From positions 12,361 to 76,360 of the forward strand of contig JAFEDY010000037.1 in NCBI GenBank assembly GCA_018241405.1: DNA of 64,000 nt, given 5' to 3'. Positions 16,472 through 23,592 of this stretch are shown here, piece by piece. The notes beneath the pieces are model-generated. The model had not been told where the DNA came from and did not search any database. It saw only the letters and a list, made by a program, of their open reading frames with translations. A program made the position numbers and the translations under genes. Every line of letters starts with the position of its first letter. Position 1 is the stretch's first letter. Source of the DNA: Pseudomonadota bacterium (lineage in GTDB: Bacteria > Pseudomonadota > Gammaproteobacteria > Burkholderiales > Burkholderiaceae_C).

Positions 16472-17611
16472 ATGCCCGGCCTGCTGCCCGACATCGACCC
16501 CGATGGCCTGCTCGAATTCTCGGTCGTTTATACCGACCGCGCGCTCAACCACATGTCGCGCCGTTTCACCGGCGTGATGCAGGACATACTGTCCACGCTC
16601 AAGAAGGTCTACCATGCCCACAGTGCCGTGATCGTGCCCGGCAGCGGCACCTTCGGCATGGAGGCCGTGGCACGCCAGTTCGCCAACCGGCAGAAGGTGT
16701 TGATCGTGCGCAACGGCTGGTTCAGCTACCGCTGGAGCCAGATCTTCGATGCCGACGCCGGCCTGGGCGGCGGCGCCGTGGTGTGCAAGGCGCGCCGCCA
16801 GGGCGAGGGCCCGCAGGCGCCCTGGGCGCCATGCCCGGCGACGGAGGTGGCGGCCGCCATTCGCGCCGAACGGCCCGCTGTGGTGTTCGCACCGCATGTG
16901 GAGACGGCCAGCGGCATCATGCTCTCCGACGACTACCTGCGCAGCGTAAGCGCCGCCGCGCACGAGGTGGGGGCCCTGTTCGTGCTCGACTGCGTGGCCT
17001 CGGGCGCCATGTGGGTGGACATGGAGCAGACCGGCGTGGACGTGCTCATCAGCGCGCCGCAAAAGGGCTGGAGCGCCTCGCCCTGCTGCGCCATGGTCAT
17101 GCTGAGCGAACGGGCACGCCAAGCTATCGAGGGCACGCAAAGCTCCAGCTTCTCGTGCGACCTGAAAAAATGGCTCACTATCGCCGAGGGCTACGAAAAG
17201 GGCCAGCATGCCTACCACACCACCATGCCCACCGATGCCCTGGTGCTCCTGCGCGACGTGATGAACGAGACACGCGACTACGGTTTTGCCAAAGTGCGCG
17301 GCGAGCAGATGACGCTTGGCGCCAAGGTGCGCGCCCTGCTCGAAGCGCGCGGCTTTCCCAGCGTGGCAGCCGAGGGCTGGAAGGCACCCGGCGTGGTGGT
17401 GAGTTACACCACCGACCCGGGCATCCAGAGCGGCAAGAAGTTCCTGGAGGCCGGCCTGCAGACCGCCTCCGGCGTGCCGCTGCAGTGCGACGAAGGCCCG
17501 GACTTCCAGACCTTCCGCATCGGCCTGTTCGGCCTGGAGAAATGGCACAACATAGACCGCACCGTGGGCCACTTGACCTCAGCGTTGGACAAGGTCGCGC
17601 CGGGGCGCTGA
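16472..17611 (+). CDS. Class V aminotransferase (serine/alanine-glyoxylate type)
   Basis: A 379-residue PLP enzyme of fold type I. The PLP lysine is K198 in ISAPQKGWS, and D173 in FVLDCVASGAM binds the pyridine nitrogen. VPGSGTFGMEAVARQF near residue 56 binds phosphate and substrate. The family includes serine-glyoxylate and alanine-glyoxylate aminotransferases. A good ribosome-binding site (AAGGAGA) precedes ATG 16472. The convergent downstream gene is glcD-like, whose product would make glyoxylate, a plausible substrate here. The exact amino donor is not visible. The gene ends 8 bases before a 167-bp inverted-repeat element. Confidence 0.85.
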   Translation: MPGLLPDIDPDGLLEFSVVYTDRALNHMSRRFTGVMQDILSTLKKVYHAHSAVIVPGSGTFGMEAVARQFANRQKVLIVRNGWFSYRWSQIFDADAGLGGGAVVCKARRQGEGPQAPWAPCPATEVAAAIRAERPAVVFAPHVETASGIMLSDDYLRSVSAAAHEVGALFVLDCVASGAMWVDMEQTGVDVLISAPQKGWSASPCCAMVMLSERARQAIEGTQSSSFSCDLKKWLTIAEGYEKGQHAYHTTMPTDALVLLRDVMNETRDYGFAKVRGEQMTLGAKVRALLEARGFPSVAAEGWKAPGVVVSYTTDPGIQSGKKFLEAGLQTASGVPLQCDEGPDFQTFRIGLFGLEKWHNIDRTVGHLTSALDKVAPGR

Positions 17612-17619
17612 CGAGGCCC

Positions 17620-17786
17620 CTAGTGCAGTGTTCGACGCATAGAGGGACATAAAAACGCGCCTTCGCCGCGCTGGCGTCGTTGCCAATCCTCGCGATACCT
17701 ACGGGTATCGCTGCGTTTGGCGCCTCGCCAGGACAACGAATCCAACGTTTTTCTAAAGTCCCTCATGGCATCGAACACTGCACTAG
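17620..17786. mobile_element. 167-bp element with 29-bp imperfect terminal inverted repeats (MITE-like)
   Basis: Bases 17620-17648 and 17758-17786 are inverted repeats matching at 25 of 29 positions, both starting CTAGTGCAGTGTTCGA when read inward. The centre holds a perfect 8-base palindrome, GCGATACC (17692-17699) with GGTATCGC (17704-17711). AAAAACG motifs follow each terminal repeat inward. No open frame is convincing. CTAG at each outer edge could be a 4-base target duplication, which would fit the YTAR preference of IS5-group transposases. It fills almost the whole gap between two convergent genes and may also act as a bidirectional terminator. Confidence 0.7.
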
Positions 17787-17791
17787 CCTGC

Positions 17792-19291
17792 TCAGAATCG
17801 CGGCAGATCCGGGTGGCTGAGCCGCCCGCCGCGCACCAGCATCTTGCCGTATTCGGCGCAGCGGTTCAGCGTGGGGATGACCTTGCCGGGGTTGAGCAGG
17901 CCCTGCGGATCGAAGGCGTGCTTGAGGGCCATCATCTGCGCGTTCTCCTCGGCGCTGAACTGCACGCACATGCTGCTCAGCTTCTCCACGCCCACGCCAT
18001 GCTCGCCCGTCACCGTGCCGCCCATGGCCACGCTGGTCTCCAGGATGTCGGCGCCGAACAGCTCGCAGCGATGCAGCTGGTCGGGGTCGTTGGCATCGAA
18101 CAGGATCAAGGGGTGCAGGTTGCCGTCGCCGGCGTGGAACACGTTGCAGCAGCGCAGGCCGTATTTCTTCTCCATCTGCTGGATGGCGAGCAGGATGTCG
18201 GCCAGGCGCTTGCGCGGAATGGTCGAATCCATGCACATGTAGTCGGGGCTGATGCGGCCGCTGGCCGGGAAGGCGTTCTTGCGCCCGCTCCAGAAGCGCA
18301 TGCGCTCGGCCTCGTCCTGGCTGACCGAGATGGCGGTGGCGCCCGCGCCGCGCAGCACCTCGCTCATGCGGGCGATTTCTTCCTCGACCTCCTCGGGCGT
18401 GCCATCGCTCTCGCACAGCAGGATGGCCTCGGCCGTCAGGTCGTAGCCGGCCTTGACGAAGTCCTCCACGGCGGCCGTCATGGGCTTGTCCATCATCTCC
18501 AGCCCGGCGGGGATGATGCCGGCGGCGATCACCGCGGCCACGGCGTCGCCGGCCTTCCTCACGTCGTCGAAGCTGGCCATGATGCAGCGCGCAAGCATGG
18601 GGCTGGGGATCAGGCGCACCGTGACCTCCAGCGCCACGGCCAGCATGCCCTCGCTGCCGATCACGGCGGCCAGCAGGTCGTAGCCGGGTGCGTCCAGCGC
18701 CTCGCTGCCGAAGGTGACGGGTTCGCCCTCGGCAGTGAAGCCGCGCACGCGCAGCACGTTGTGCACCGTCAGGCCGTATTTCAGGCAGTGCACGCCGCCC
18801 GAGTTTTCTGCCACGTTGCCGCCTATGGTGCAGGCGATCTGGCTGCTGGGGTCGGGCGCGTAGTACAGGCCGTGGGGCGCGGCCGCCTCGCTGATCGCCA
18901 GGTTGCGCACGCCGCACTGCACGCGGGCCGTGCGGCTCACCGGATCGACGTCGAGGATGCGGTTGAATTTGGCCAGCGACAGCGTCACGCCCATGGCATG
19001 CGGCATGGCGCCGCCCGACAGGCCCGTGCCGGCGCCACGCGCCACCACCGGCACGCCCAGCGTGTGGCAGGCCTTGAGCACCGCCTGTACCTCTTCCTCA
19101 CTCTCGGGCAGGCAGACCACCAGCGGGCGCTGGCGGTAGGCCGTCAGGCCGTCGCATTCATAGGGGGTGGTGTCCTCGCTCTGCCACAGCAGCGCATGCT
19201 GTGGCACGCAGGCCGACAGGGCCTGCACGACTTCTTGCTGGCGCGCGGCGCGCTCGGCGGCCGTGACGGTGGGATGGGGGCTGCTGCTCAT
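17792..19291 (-). CDS. glcD: FAD-linked oxidase, glycolate oxidase subunit GlcD-like
   Basis: A 499-residue flavoprotein of the vanillyl-alcohol-oxidase fold. The FAD motif VPVVARGAGTGLSGGAMP is near residues 85-102. CTIGGNVAENSGGVHCLKYG is a second FAD contact. The C-terminal FHAGDGNLHPLI and GEHGVGVEK are GlcD/D-lactate-dehydrogenase signatures. GlcD normally works with GlcE and GlcF, and neither is in this window, so the substrate could also be D-lactate or another 2-hydroxyacid. I start at ATG 19291, the better fit to family starts. The upstream gap carries several GTTGCA motifs. Confidence 0.85.
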   Translation of the reverse strand: MSSSPHPTVTAAERAARQQEVVQALSACVPQHALLWQSEDTTPYECDGLTAYRQRPLVVCLPESEEEVQAVLKACHTLGVPVVARGAGTGLSGGAMPHAMGVTLSLAKFNRILDVDPVSRTARVQCGVRNLAISEAAAPHGLYYAPDPSSQIACTIGGNVAENSGGVHCLKYGLTVHNVLRVRGFTAEGEPVTFGSEALDAPGYDLLAAVIGSEGMLAVALEVTVRLIPSPMLARCIMASFDDVRKAGDAVAAVIAAGIIPAGLEMMDKPMTAAVEDFVKAGYDLTAEAILLCESDGTPEEVEEEIARMSEVLRGAGATAISVSQDEAERMRFWSGRKNAFPASGRISPDYMCMDSTIPRKRLADILLAIQQMEKKYGLRCCNVFHAGDGNLHPLILFDANDPDQLHRCELFGADILETSVAMGGTVTGEHGVGVEKLSSMCVQFSAEENAQMMALKHAFDPQGLLNPGKVIPTLNRCAEYGKMLVRGGRLSHPDLPRF

Positions 19292-19294
19292 GGC

Positions 19295-19398
19295 GCAACT
19301 GTAGGCCAAGCCTTAGTTGCAGGCGTGGATGTTTATTGCAACCCGACGTGAAATATTCCCGGGTGCGCGTGGTTGCAGCGGCGGCGTGGCGTCGCAAC
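19295..19398. promoter_or_regulatory. Cluster of GTTGC/GCAAC motifs upstream of glcD
   Basis: GCAAC or GTTGC occurs at about 19295, 19316, 19337, 19372 and 19394, in both orientations. Spacings of about 21, 35 and 22 bases are near whole numbers of helical turns. They lie just before the glcD start. A regulator may bind here, but this is only a pattern seen by eye. Confidence 0.3.
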
Positions 19399-19417
19399 TC
19401 TCAGACGTACAAGCGCG

Positions 19418-20554
19418 TCATTCGATGAAATGCCCGCGCCGGTCGATCATGGTCAAGCTGACATAGCTGGAACCGTCTCGTTGCTTCGGACCGAAGCGAA
19501 CAGTCATCGGGCCATATTGGCGTGGTTCCAGTGTTTCCAGTGCCGCGGTTAAGGATTCGCGTTGCACGTTGCGGCCAGCTTTGCGCAGCCCATCGACCAG
19601 TGTCCGCGCATTGAGGTACACCTCCATGCCAAGGTAGGAGTAGTGGGCCTGACCTGCGCCGCTGTCGGCGAGTTGTTGGTACTCCTTGACCGCGGCGACT
19701 GTGTTGCGCCAGGGATTGGGTACCAGTGTAGTGAAGACAACGCCTGCGGTGTGCTCGCCTAGTCCGCGCACCACTGCGCTGTTGGCCTGCGCAGCCAGGT
19801 TATAGAACTGAGTGCGTATGCCGTTTTTCCGCGCCTGCGTGATGAGGCTGACGGTAGCCGGCGGGGACGCCACAAGGATGATGCCATTGGGGGCAGGATC
19901 CCTACTCAGGGCGTCTGCGACTGCTGCTGCGTTGGAACCATCGGGTGCCAGGGTTAGCTCAAGTACTGGCTGCATGTTCTGCTGCCTCAGCACTTGCTGC
20001 GCCGCGGCAAGGCCACTCTTGCCAAAGAGGTCATCCTGGTACACCACGGCAATGCTGCGTTGACCGATATTGGTCATATGACGCGCCATGGCATCGATCT
20101 CTGTAACCGTACTGGCCCGTATGTTGAAGACATAGCGGCCGGGTGTGGATCGCATAACGCCCCCGCCGGCCAAGCCTCCCACCAGCGGCAGCCCTGCCTG
20201 AGTCACTATTGGCACCATGGAGGCGCAGTTGGAGGTGCCCCAGCAGTTCACTATTGCAACGGCCTTGCCGGCCACCAGGGCGCGCGCGTTGTCAGCCGCC
20301 TTTTGCGGATTGAATGCATCGTCCAGCGCAATCAACTGGAGCGGCCTTCCTTCAATACCCCCTGCACGGTTGATGCTATCGAAATAGGATTGCAACACCG
20401 TCAGGCCCTCTTGGCCAGCGGCGGCATTGGTGCCCGATAGCGGCAGGCTGGCACCAACCACGATGGCCCCCTGATCACCCTTGGCCTGCGATAGGGGGAT
20501 GGCGGCAAGAGCCAGCAAGGTGGAATACAGGCGGAGAGTGGAAAGGGATTTCAC
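19418..20554 (-). CDS. Branched-chain-amino-acid-type ABC transporter substrate-binding protein (orphan)
   Basis: A 378-residue periplasmic ligand-binding protein of the LivK type (Peripla_BP_6). A signal peptide covers about residues 1-24 (LALAAIPLSQAKG). The mature start IVVGASLPLSGTNAAAGQEGL is the usual first strand, and INRAGGIEGRPLQLIALDD is the conserved GGI.GR stretch. The start is a GTG with a weak ribosome-binding site. No permease or ATPase gene is nearby, so it either serves a transporter elsewhere or acts as a sensor. Its base composition is visibly less GC-rich than that of its neighbours, which suggests later acquisition. The ligand is unknown. Confidence 0.82.
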   Translation of the reverse strand: MKSLSTLRLYSTLLALAAIPLSQAKGDQGAIVVGASLPLSGTNAAAGQEGLTVLQSYFDSINRAGGIEGRPLQLIALDDAFNPQKAADNARALVAGKAVAIVNCWGTSNCASMVPIVTQAGLPLVGGLAGGGVMRSTPGRYVFNIRASTVTEIDAMARHMTNIGQRSIAVVYQDDLFGKSGLAAAQQVLRQQNMQPVLELTLAPDGSNAAAVADALSRDPAPNGIILVASPPATVSLITQARKNGIRTQFYNLAAQANSAVVRGLGEHTAGVVFTTLVPNPWRNTVAAVKEYQQLADSGAGQAHYSYLGMEVYLNARTLVDGLRKAGRNVQRESLTAALETLEPRQYGPMTVRFGPKQRDGSSYVSLTMIDRRGHFIE

Positions 20555-20658
20555 GGTGGCGCCAGTCTTTCAGGGTACGTATGTTTCATTATGTGTCAAT
20601 ATAGATCCTTGCGTAATTTTCATAGGATGAATCTGGGACTCCCACCGGTACGCCCGGG

Positions 20659-21564
20659 TCACCCCATGGTCCGGCGCAGCCAGTCTGTGAAGGCCGCGCA
20701 TTCCCAGCGCTCCATGGTGCCGGCGCGCCAGCACAGGTAATGCGCGTAGGGGCTGGGGGCGTCGGTGTCGAACAGGCGCACCAGCGTGCCCTGGTCCAGC
20801 CAGGGTGCGGCGAGTTTCAGGCGCACCGGGGCCACGCCCATGCCGGCTGCGGCGGCGTCGCACATCAGGCCCACGTCGTTGAACTGCGAGCCCTCGTTGG
20901 GCTCCGCCCAGGCCAGGCCCACGGCGGCGAACCAGGTGCGCCAGGGCTCCAGCGGGCTGCGCAGCAGGGGCAGGCCTTCCAGGTCTTCGGGGCGCTCGAA
21001 GGGGCCGTGCTCGCGCACGAAGGCGGGCGAGGCCAGCGGCGTGAGCACGTCGCGCGCGATCTCCACATGCTCCATGTCGGCGTAGTGGCCGGGGCCGTAG
21101 CGCACGACCAGGTCGGCGTCCTCGGCCACCACGTCCAGGAGCGGGATGGAGACCTGCAGCGCCAGGTCGATCTCGGGATAGGTCTCGGTGAACTGGCGCA
21201 GGCGCGGGATCAGGATGGCGCGTGCGAAGGTGGGCGTGACGGCGATCTTCAGGCGCCGGCGCCCGGGGGCGACGGCGTGACCCGGCAGACGCTGCAGTGC
21301 CGACAGGCCCTCGCGCACCTGCGCCAGGTAGCCGCTGCCCTCGGTGGTCAGGGAGAAGTCCGCGCGCCCGAACAGCCGCGTGCCCAGGATCTGCTCCAGC
21401 TGCCTGACGCGGTGGCTCACGGCGCTGGGCGTGACGCACAGTTCCTCGGCCGTCTGCGTCACGCTGCGCAGCCGCGCCAGCGCCTCGAAGGTCAGCAGGC
21501 ACTGGATGGGCGGTATGCGCCGCGCGGCGCTGCTGTTGAAGGCGTTGGGAGCGGCGGTGGCCAT
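20659..21564 (-). CDS. LysR-type transcriptional regulator (GcvA-like)
   Basis: A 301-residue LysR regulator. The N-terminal winged helix is FEALARLRSVTQTAEELCVTPSAVSHRVRQLEQILGTRLF (about 25-65). The effector domain begins at LKIAVTPTFARAILIPRL and ends with the GcvA-type SPYAHYLCWRAGTMER. GcvA-like regulators often control nearby metabolic genes. This one lies 8 bases downstream of purU on the same strand, so the two are probably cotranscribed, and regulation of one-carbon or glycine metabolism is a reasonable guess. The ATG at 21564 is chosen because the longer frame only shadows purU. Confidence 0.85.
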   Translation of the reverse strand: MATAAPNAFNSSAARRIPPIQCLLTFEALARLRSVTQTAEELCVTPSAVSHRVRQLEQILGTRLFGRADFSLTTEGSGYLAQVREGLSALQRLPGHAVAPGRRRLKIAVTPTFARAILIPRLRQFTETYPEIDLALQVSIPLLDVVAEDADLVVRYGPGHYADMEHVEIARDVLTPLASPAFVREHGPFERPEDLEGLPLLRSPLEPWRTWFAAVGLAWAEPNEGSQFNDVGLMCDAAAAGMGVAPVRLKLAAPWLDQGTLVRLFDTDAPSPYAHYLCWRAGTMERWECAAFTDWLRRTMG

Positions 21565-21572
21565 GGCAGCGT

Positions 21573-22421
21573 TCAGCGGAAAACGACGGTCTTGTGGCCG
21601 TTCTGCAGCACGCGGTGCTCGCTGTGCCACTTCACGGCGCGCGCCAGCACCTGGCTTTCGGTGTCGCGGCCGCGCGCCGTCAGGTCTTCGACGGTGTCGG
21701 TGTGGTCGGCGCGTGCTACGTCCTGCTCGATGATCGGCCCTTCGTCGAGGTCGGCCGTGACGTAATGCGCGGTGGCGCCGATCAGCTTCACGCCGCGGTC
21801 GTGCGCCTGGTAATAGGGCTTGGCGCCCTTGAAGCTGGGCAGGAAGCTGTGGTGGATGTTGATGGCGCGGCCTGCCAGTTTGGTGCACAGCTCGTTGGAC
21901 AGCACCTGCATGTAGCGCGCCAGCACCACCAGCTCGGCCCCCTCCTGCTCGATGATCTCGAACTGCCGCGCCTCGGCCTGGGCCTTGGTGGCGGCCGTGA
22001 CCGGGATGTGGTGGAAGGGAATGTTGTAGCTGGCGGCCAGTTGATAGAAGTCGCGGTGGTTGCTGATGATGGCGCGCACGTCGATGGGCAGCAGTCCGCT
22101 TTTCACGCGGAACAGCAGGTCGTTCAGGCAGTGGCCCTCGCGGCTGACCAGGAGCACGGTGCGCATGGGTTCGGCCTTGGCGTGCAGGCTCCAGCGCATG
22201 GCGTAGGGTTCGGCGAAGCGCGCCAGGTGTTCCTTCAGCGTGGTGCCGTCGTGCTGCGTGCAGGCGAACTGCACGCGCATGAAGAACAGGCCGGTGGCGT
22301 CGTCGTTGTATTGGGCGGCTTCTTCGATGTTGCCGCCGTGCTCGAGCAGAAAGCCCGACACGGCGTGCACCAGCCCCAGGCGGTCGGGGCAGGACAGGGT
22401 CAGTATGTAGGCGGGAGTCAT
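21573..22421 (-). CDS. purU: Formyltetrahydrofolate deformylase PurU
   Basis: Hydrolyses 10-formyltetrahydrofolate to formate and tetrahydrofolate, balancing one-carbon pools and feeding formate to purine synthesis. It has 282 residues. The N-terminal ACT domain begins ILTLSCPDRLGLVHAVSGFL. The formyl-transferase-type catalytic part shows AIISNHRDF, then INIHHSFLPSFKGAKPYYQA and GATAHYVTADLDEGPIIEQD, containing the catalytic His and Asp. The LysR gene follows on the same strand. Confidence 0.94.
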   Translation of the reverse strand: MTPAYILTLSCPDRLGLVHAVSGFLLEHGGNIEEAAQYNDDATGLFFMRVQFACTQHDGTTLKEHLARFAEPYAMRWSLHAKAEPMRTVLLVSREGHCLNDLLFRVKSGLLPIDVRAIISNHRDFYQLAASYNIPFHHIPVTAATKAQAEARQFEIIEQEGAELVVLARYMQVLSNELCTKLAGRAINIHHSFLPSFKGAKPYYQAHDRGVKLIGATAHYVTADLDEGPIIEQDVARADHTDTVEDLTARGRDTESQVLARAVKWHSEHRVLQNGHKTVVFR

Positions 22422-22472
22422 GGTGCGAATTGTCGCAGCAGGCCCCCTGTCCTGCGCCCATGGTCCATACGG

Positions 22473-23327
22473 CTAGCGCGGGGGCGCCGGCATGCCCGGT
22501 TCGCGCAGCGGCGCACAGTAGTCGTGCGGAGCCAGCGCGGGCGTTGCATGGATGTGGTTTGCTTCTAATTTTATAGCTTCAAGCGCTTGTCCAGACTGCG
22601 CTATGGCCACTATTGATGTAACTTCTGGCGGTAGCCAGGTGGGCACGCCCAGGTCGCGCCGCACATGGCCAAAGCCCGCGACGAGCAGCACCGTGCGGCC
22701 GGCTTGGCGCGCGTCCAGCACCGCCTTGGCCATGCTGGCATCGCGCGCCAGCTGCACGCGCACCATGGGCAGCACGCGATCGGGTGGCAGCAGGACGCAG
22801 TGCCCCTCGGCAATGGCCTGGCGCTGCAGTGCCAATGCGGCCGGCGGCAGGTGGCTGTCCAGCGCCTCATCCTGCATGGCCGCGCGCATGCGGTCGCGTG
22901 GCAGGTTGCCACCGCGCACCGGCACGCCGGCCGCCACAGCGGCCATGACCACCGGGGCGTAGCGCGCCCAGGGCCAGGCGCCCTCGTTCCAGCGCAGGGC
23001 GGCGCGCACCTGGGCGGCGCTGGCGTCGGCGGGCAGGCCATCGGTGGTGCGGCCGGCCTCGGCCATCTCCAGCACCAGCGCCGCCAGGCGGGCGCGCGCG
23101 GCCAGCCAGCGCACGGTTTCCTGCTCCCACTGCTGGTGGGCGCCGGCGTCATGCTGCTCGCCCAGCAGCAGGGCATCCACGGGCGGCCAGCGTTCCAGCT
23201 GGGCCTGCCAGGCGGTGTCGGCAGGCGTTGGGGGCGGTTGCAGCGGGGCGCAGCCTGGCAGAAACATGGGCAGCAGCAGGGCCCACAGCAGGGCGCGGTG
23301 AGCGGGCAGGCGAGGGGGGAATGGCAT
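22473..23327 (-). CDS. ChaN-like lipoprotein
   Basis: A 284-residue lipoprotein of the ChaN/haem-binding uptake family. The lipobox is LPGC with lipidated C26 after a hydrophobic segment (ALLWALLLPMFLPGC). VDALLLGEQHDAGAHQQWE near residue 55 is the conserved GE.HD motif, and VLLVAGFGHVRRDLGVPTWL near the end holds the conserved GxGH. ChaN relatives bind haem, and iron acquisition is a likely role but unproven here. I start at ATG 23327 because it gives a proper signal peptide. Residues about 236-258 near the C-terminus come from an in-frame copy of the interspersed repeat. Confidence 0.8.
   Translation of the reverse strand: MPFPPRLPAHRALLWALLLPMFLPGCAPLQPPPTPADTAWQAQLERWPPVDALLLGEQHDAGAHQQWEQETVRWLAARARLAALVLEMAEAGRTTDGLPADASAAQVRAALRWNEGAWPWARYAPVVMAAVAAGVPVRGGNLPRDRMRAAMQDEALDSHLPPAALALQRQAIAEGHCVLLPPDRVLPMVRVQLARDASMAKAVLDARQAGRTVLLVAGFGHVRRDLGVPTWLPPEVTSIVAIAQSGQALEAIKLEANHIHATPALAPHDYCAPLREPGMPAPPR
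22556..22620 (+). repeat. Interspersed stem-loop repeat (family A), copy 3, inside the ChaN-like gene
   Basis: Plus-strand sequence TTTTATAGCTTCAAGCGCTT followed by GTCCAGACTGCGCTATGGCCACT matches the family core ATAGCT-TC-AAGCGCTT with a degraded second stem arm. It is AT-rich against the surroundings and lies in the 3' part of the gene, in frame. Confidence 0.75.
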
Positions 23328-23592
23328 GGCGCAATGGTAGGCGTGGCGGTAATGCAACCGATCGTAAATTTCGCTTGCGTGCCGCCGGGATCGCCCGGTA
23401 ATCGGCGCCATCGCCGATGGGCTTTCGCTCATGTGCTACAGGAAATGCAGAGGGTGCGGCGCGGAGGTCGCCACTTGCCGCAAGGTCTTGATGCAGGTTC
23501 AAGGCATGCGCCGGCGGCAGGTGTGAAAATCAAGAGTTGCCGCCGCGACCGGTTCGCGGTGTGCCCGACTGACCTCTTTCGGAGCCCCCTCC
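23328..23592. other. 265-base gap between the ChaN-like gene and nrdJ
   Basis: It should hold the divergent promoters of the ChaN-like gene and nrdJ. I see no B12 box of a cobalamin riboswitch. CTTGA-TGCAGGT-TCAAG at 23487-23503 is an inverted repeat like an FNR box but with one base too many between the half sites. Nothing else stands out. Confidence 0.4.

Noticed and set aside
17717..19351. 544-codon plus-strand frame opposite glcD
   Set aside because: Shadow of glcD, beginning inside the inverted-repeat element, with no motif.
23487..23503. FNR-like inverted repeat CTTGA-N7-TCAAG upstream of nrdJ
   Set aside because: The half sites are seven bases apart rather than six, so it does not meet the consensus spacing.
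23328..23592. Cobalamin riboswitch upstream of nrdJ
   Set aside because: B12-dependent nrdJ made this worth looking for, but no B12 box or matching long fold was visible.
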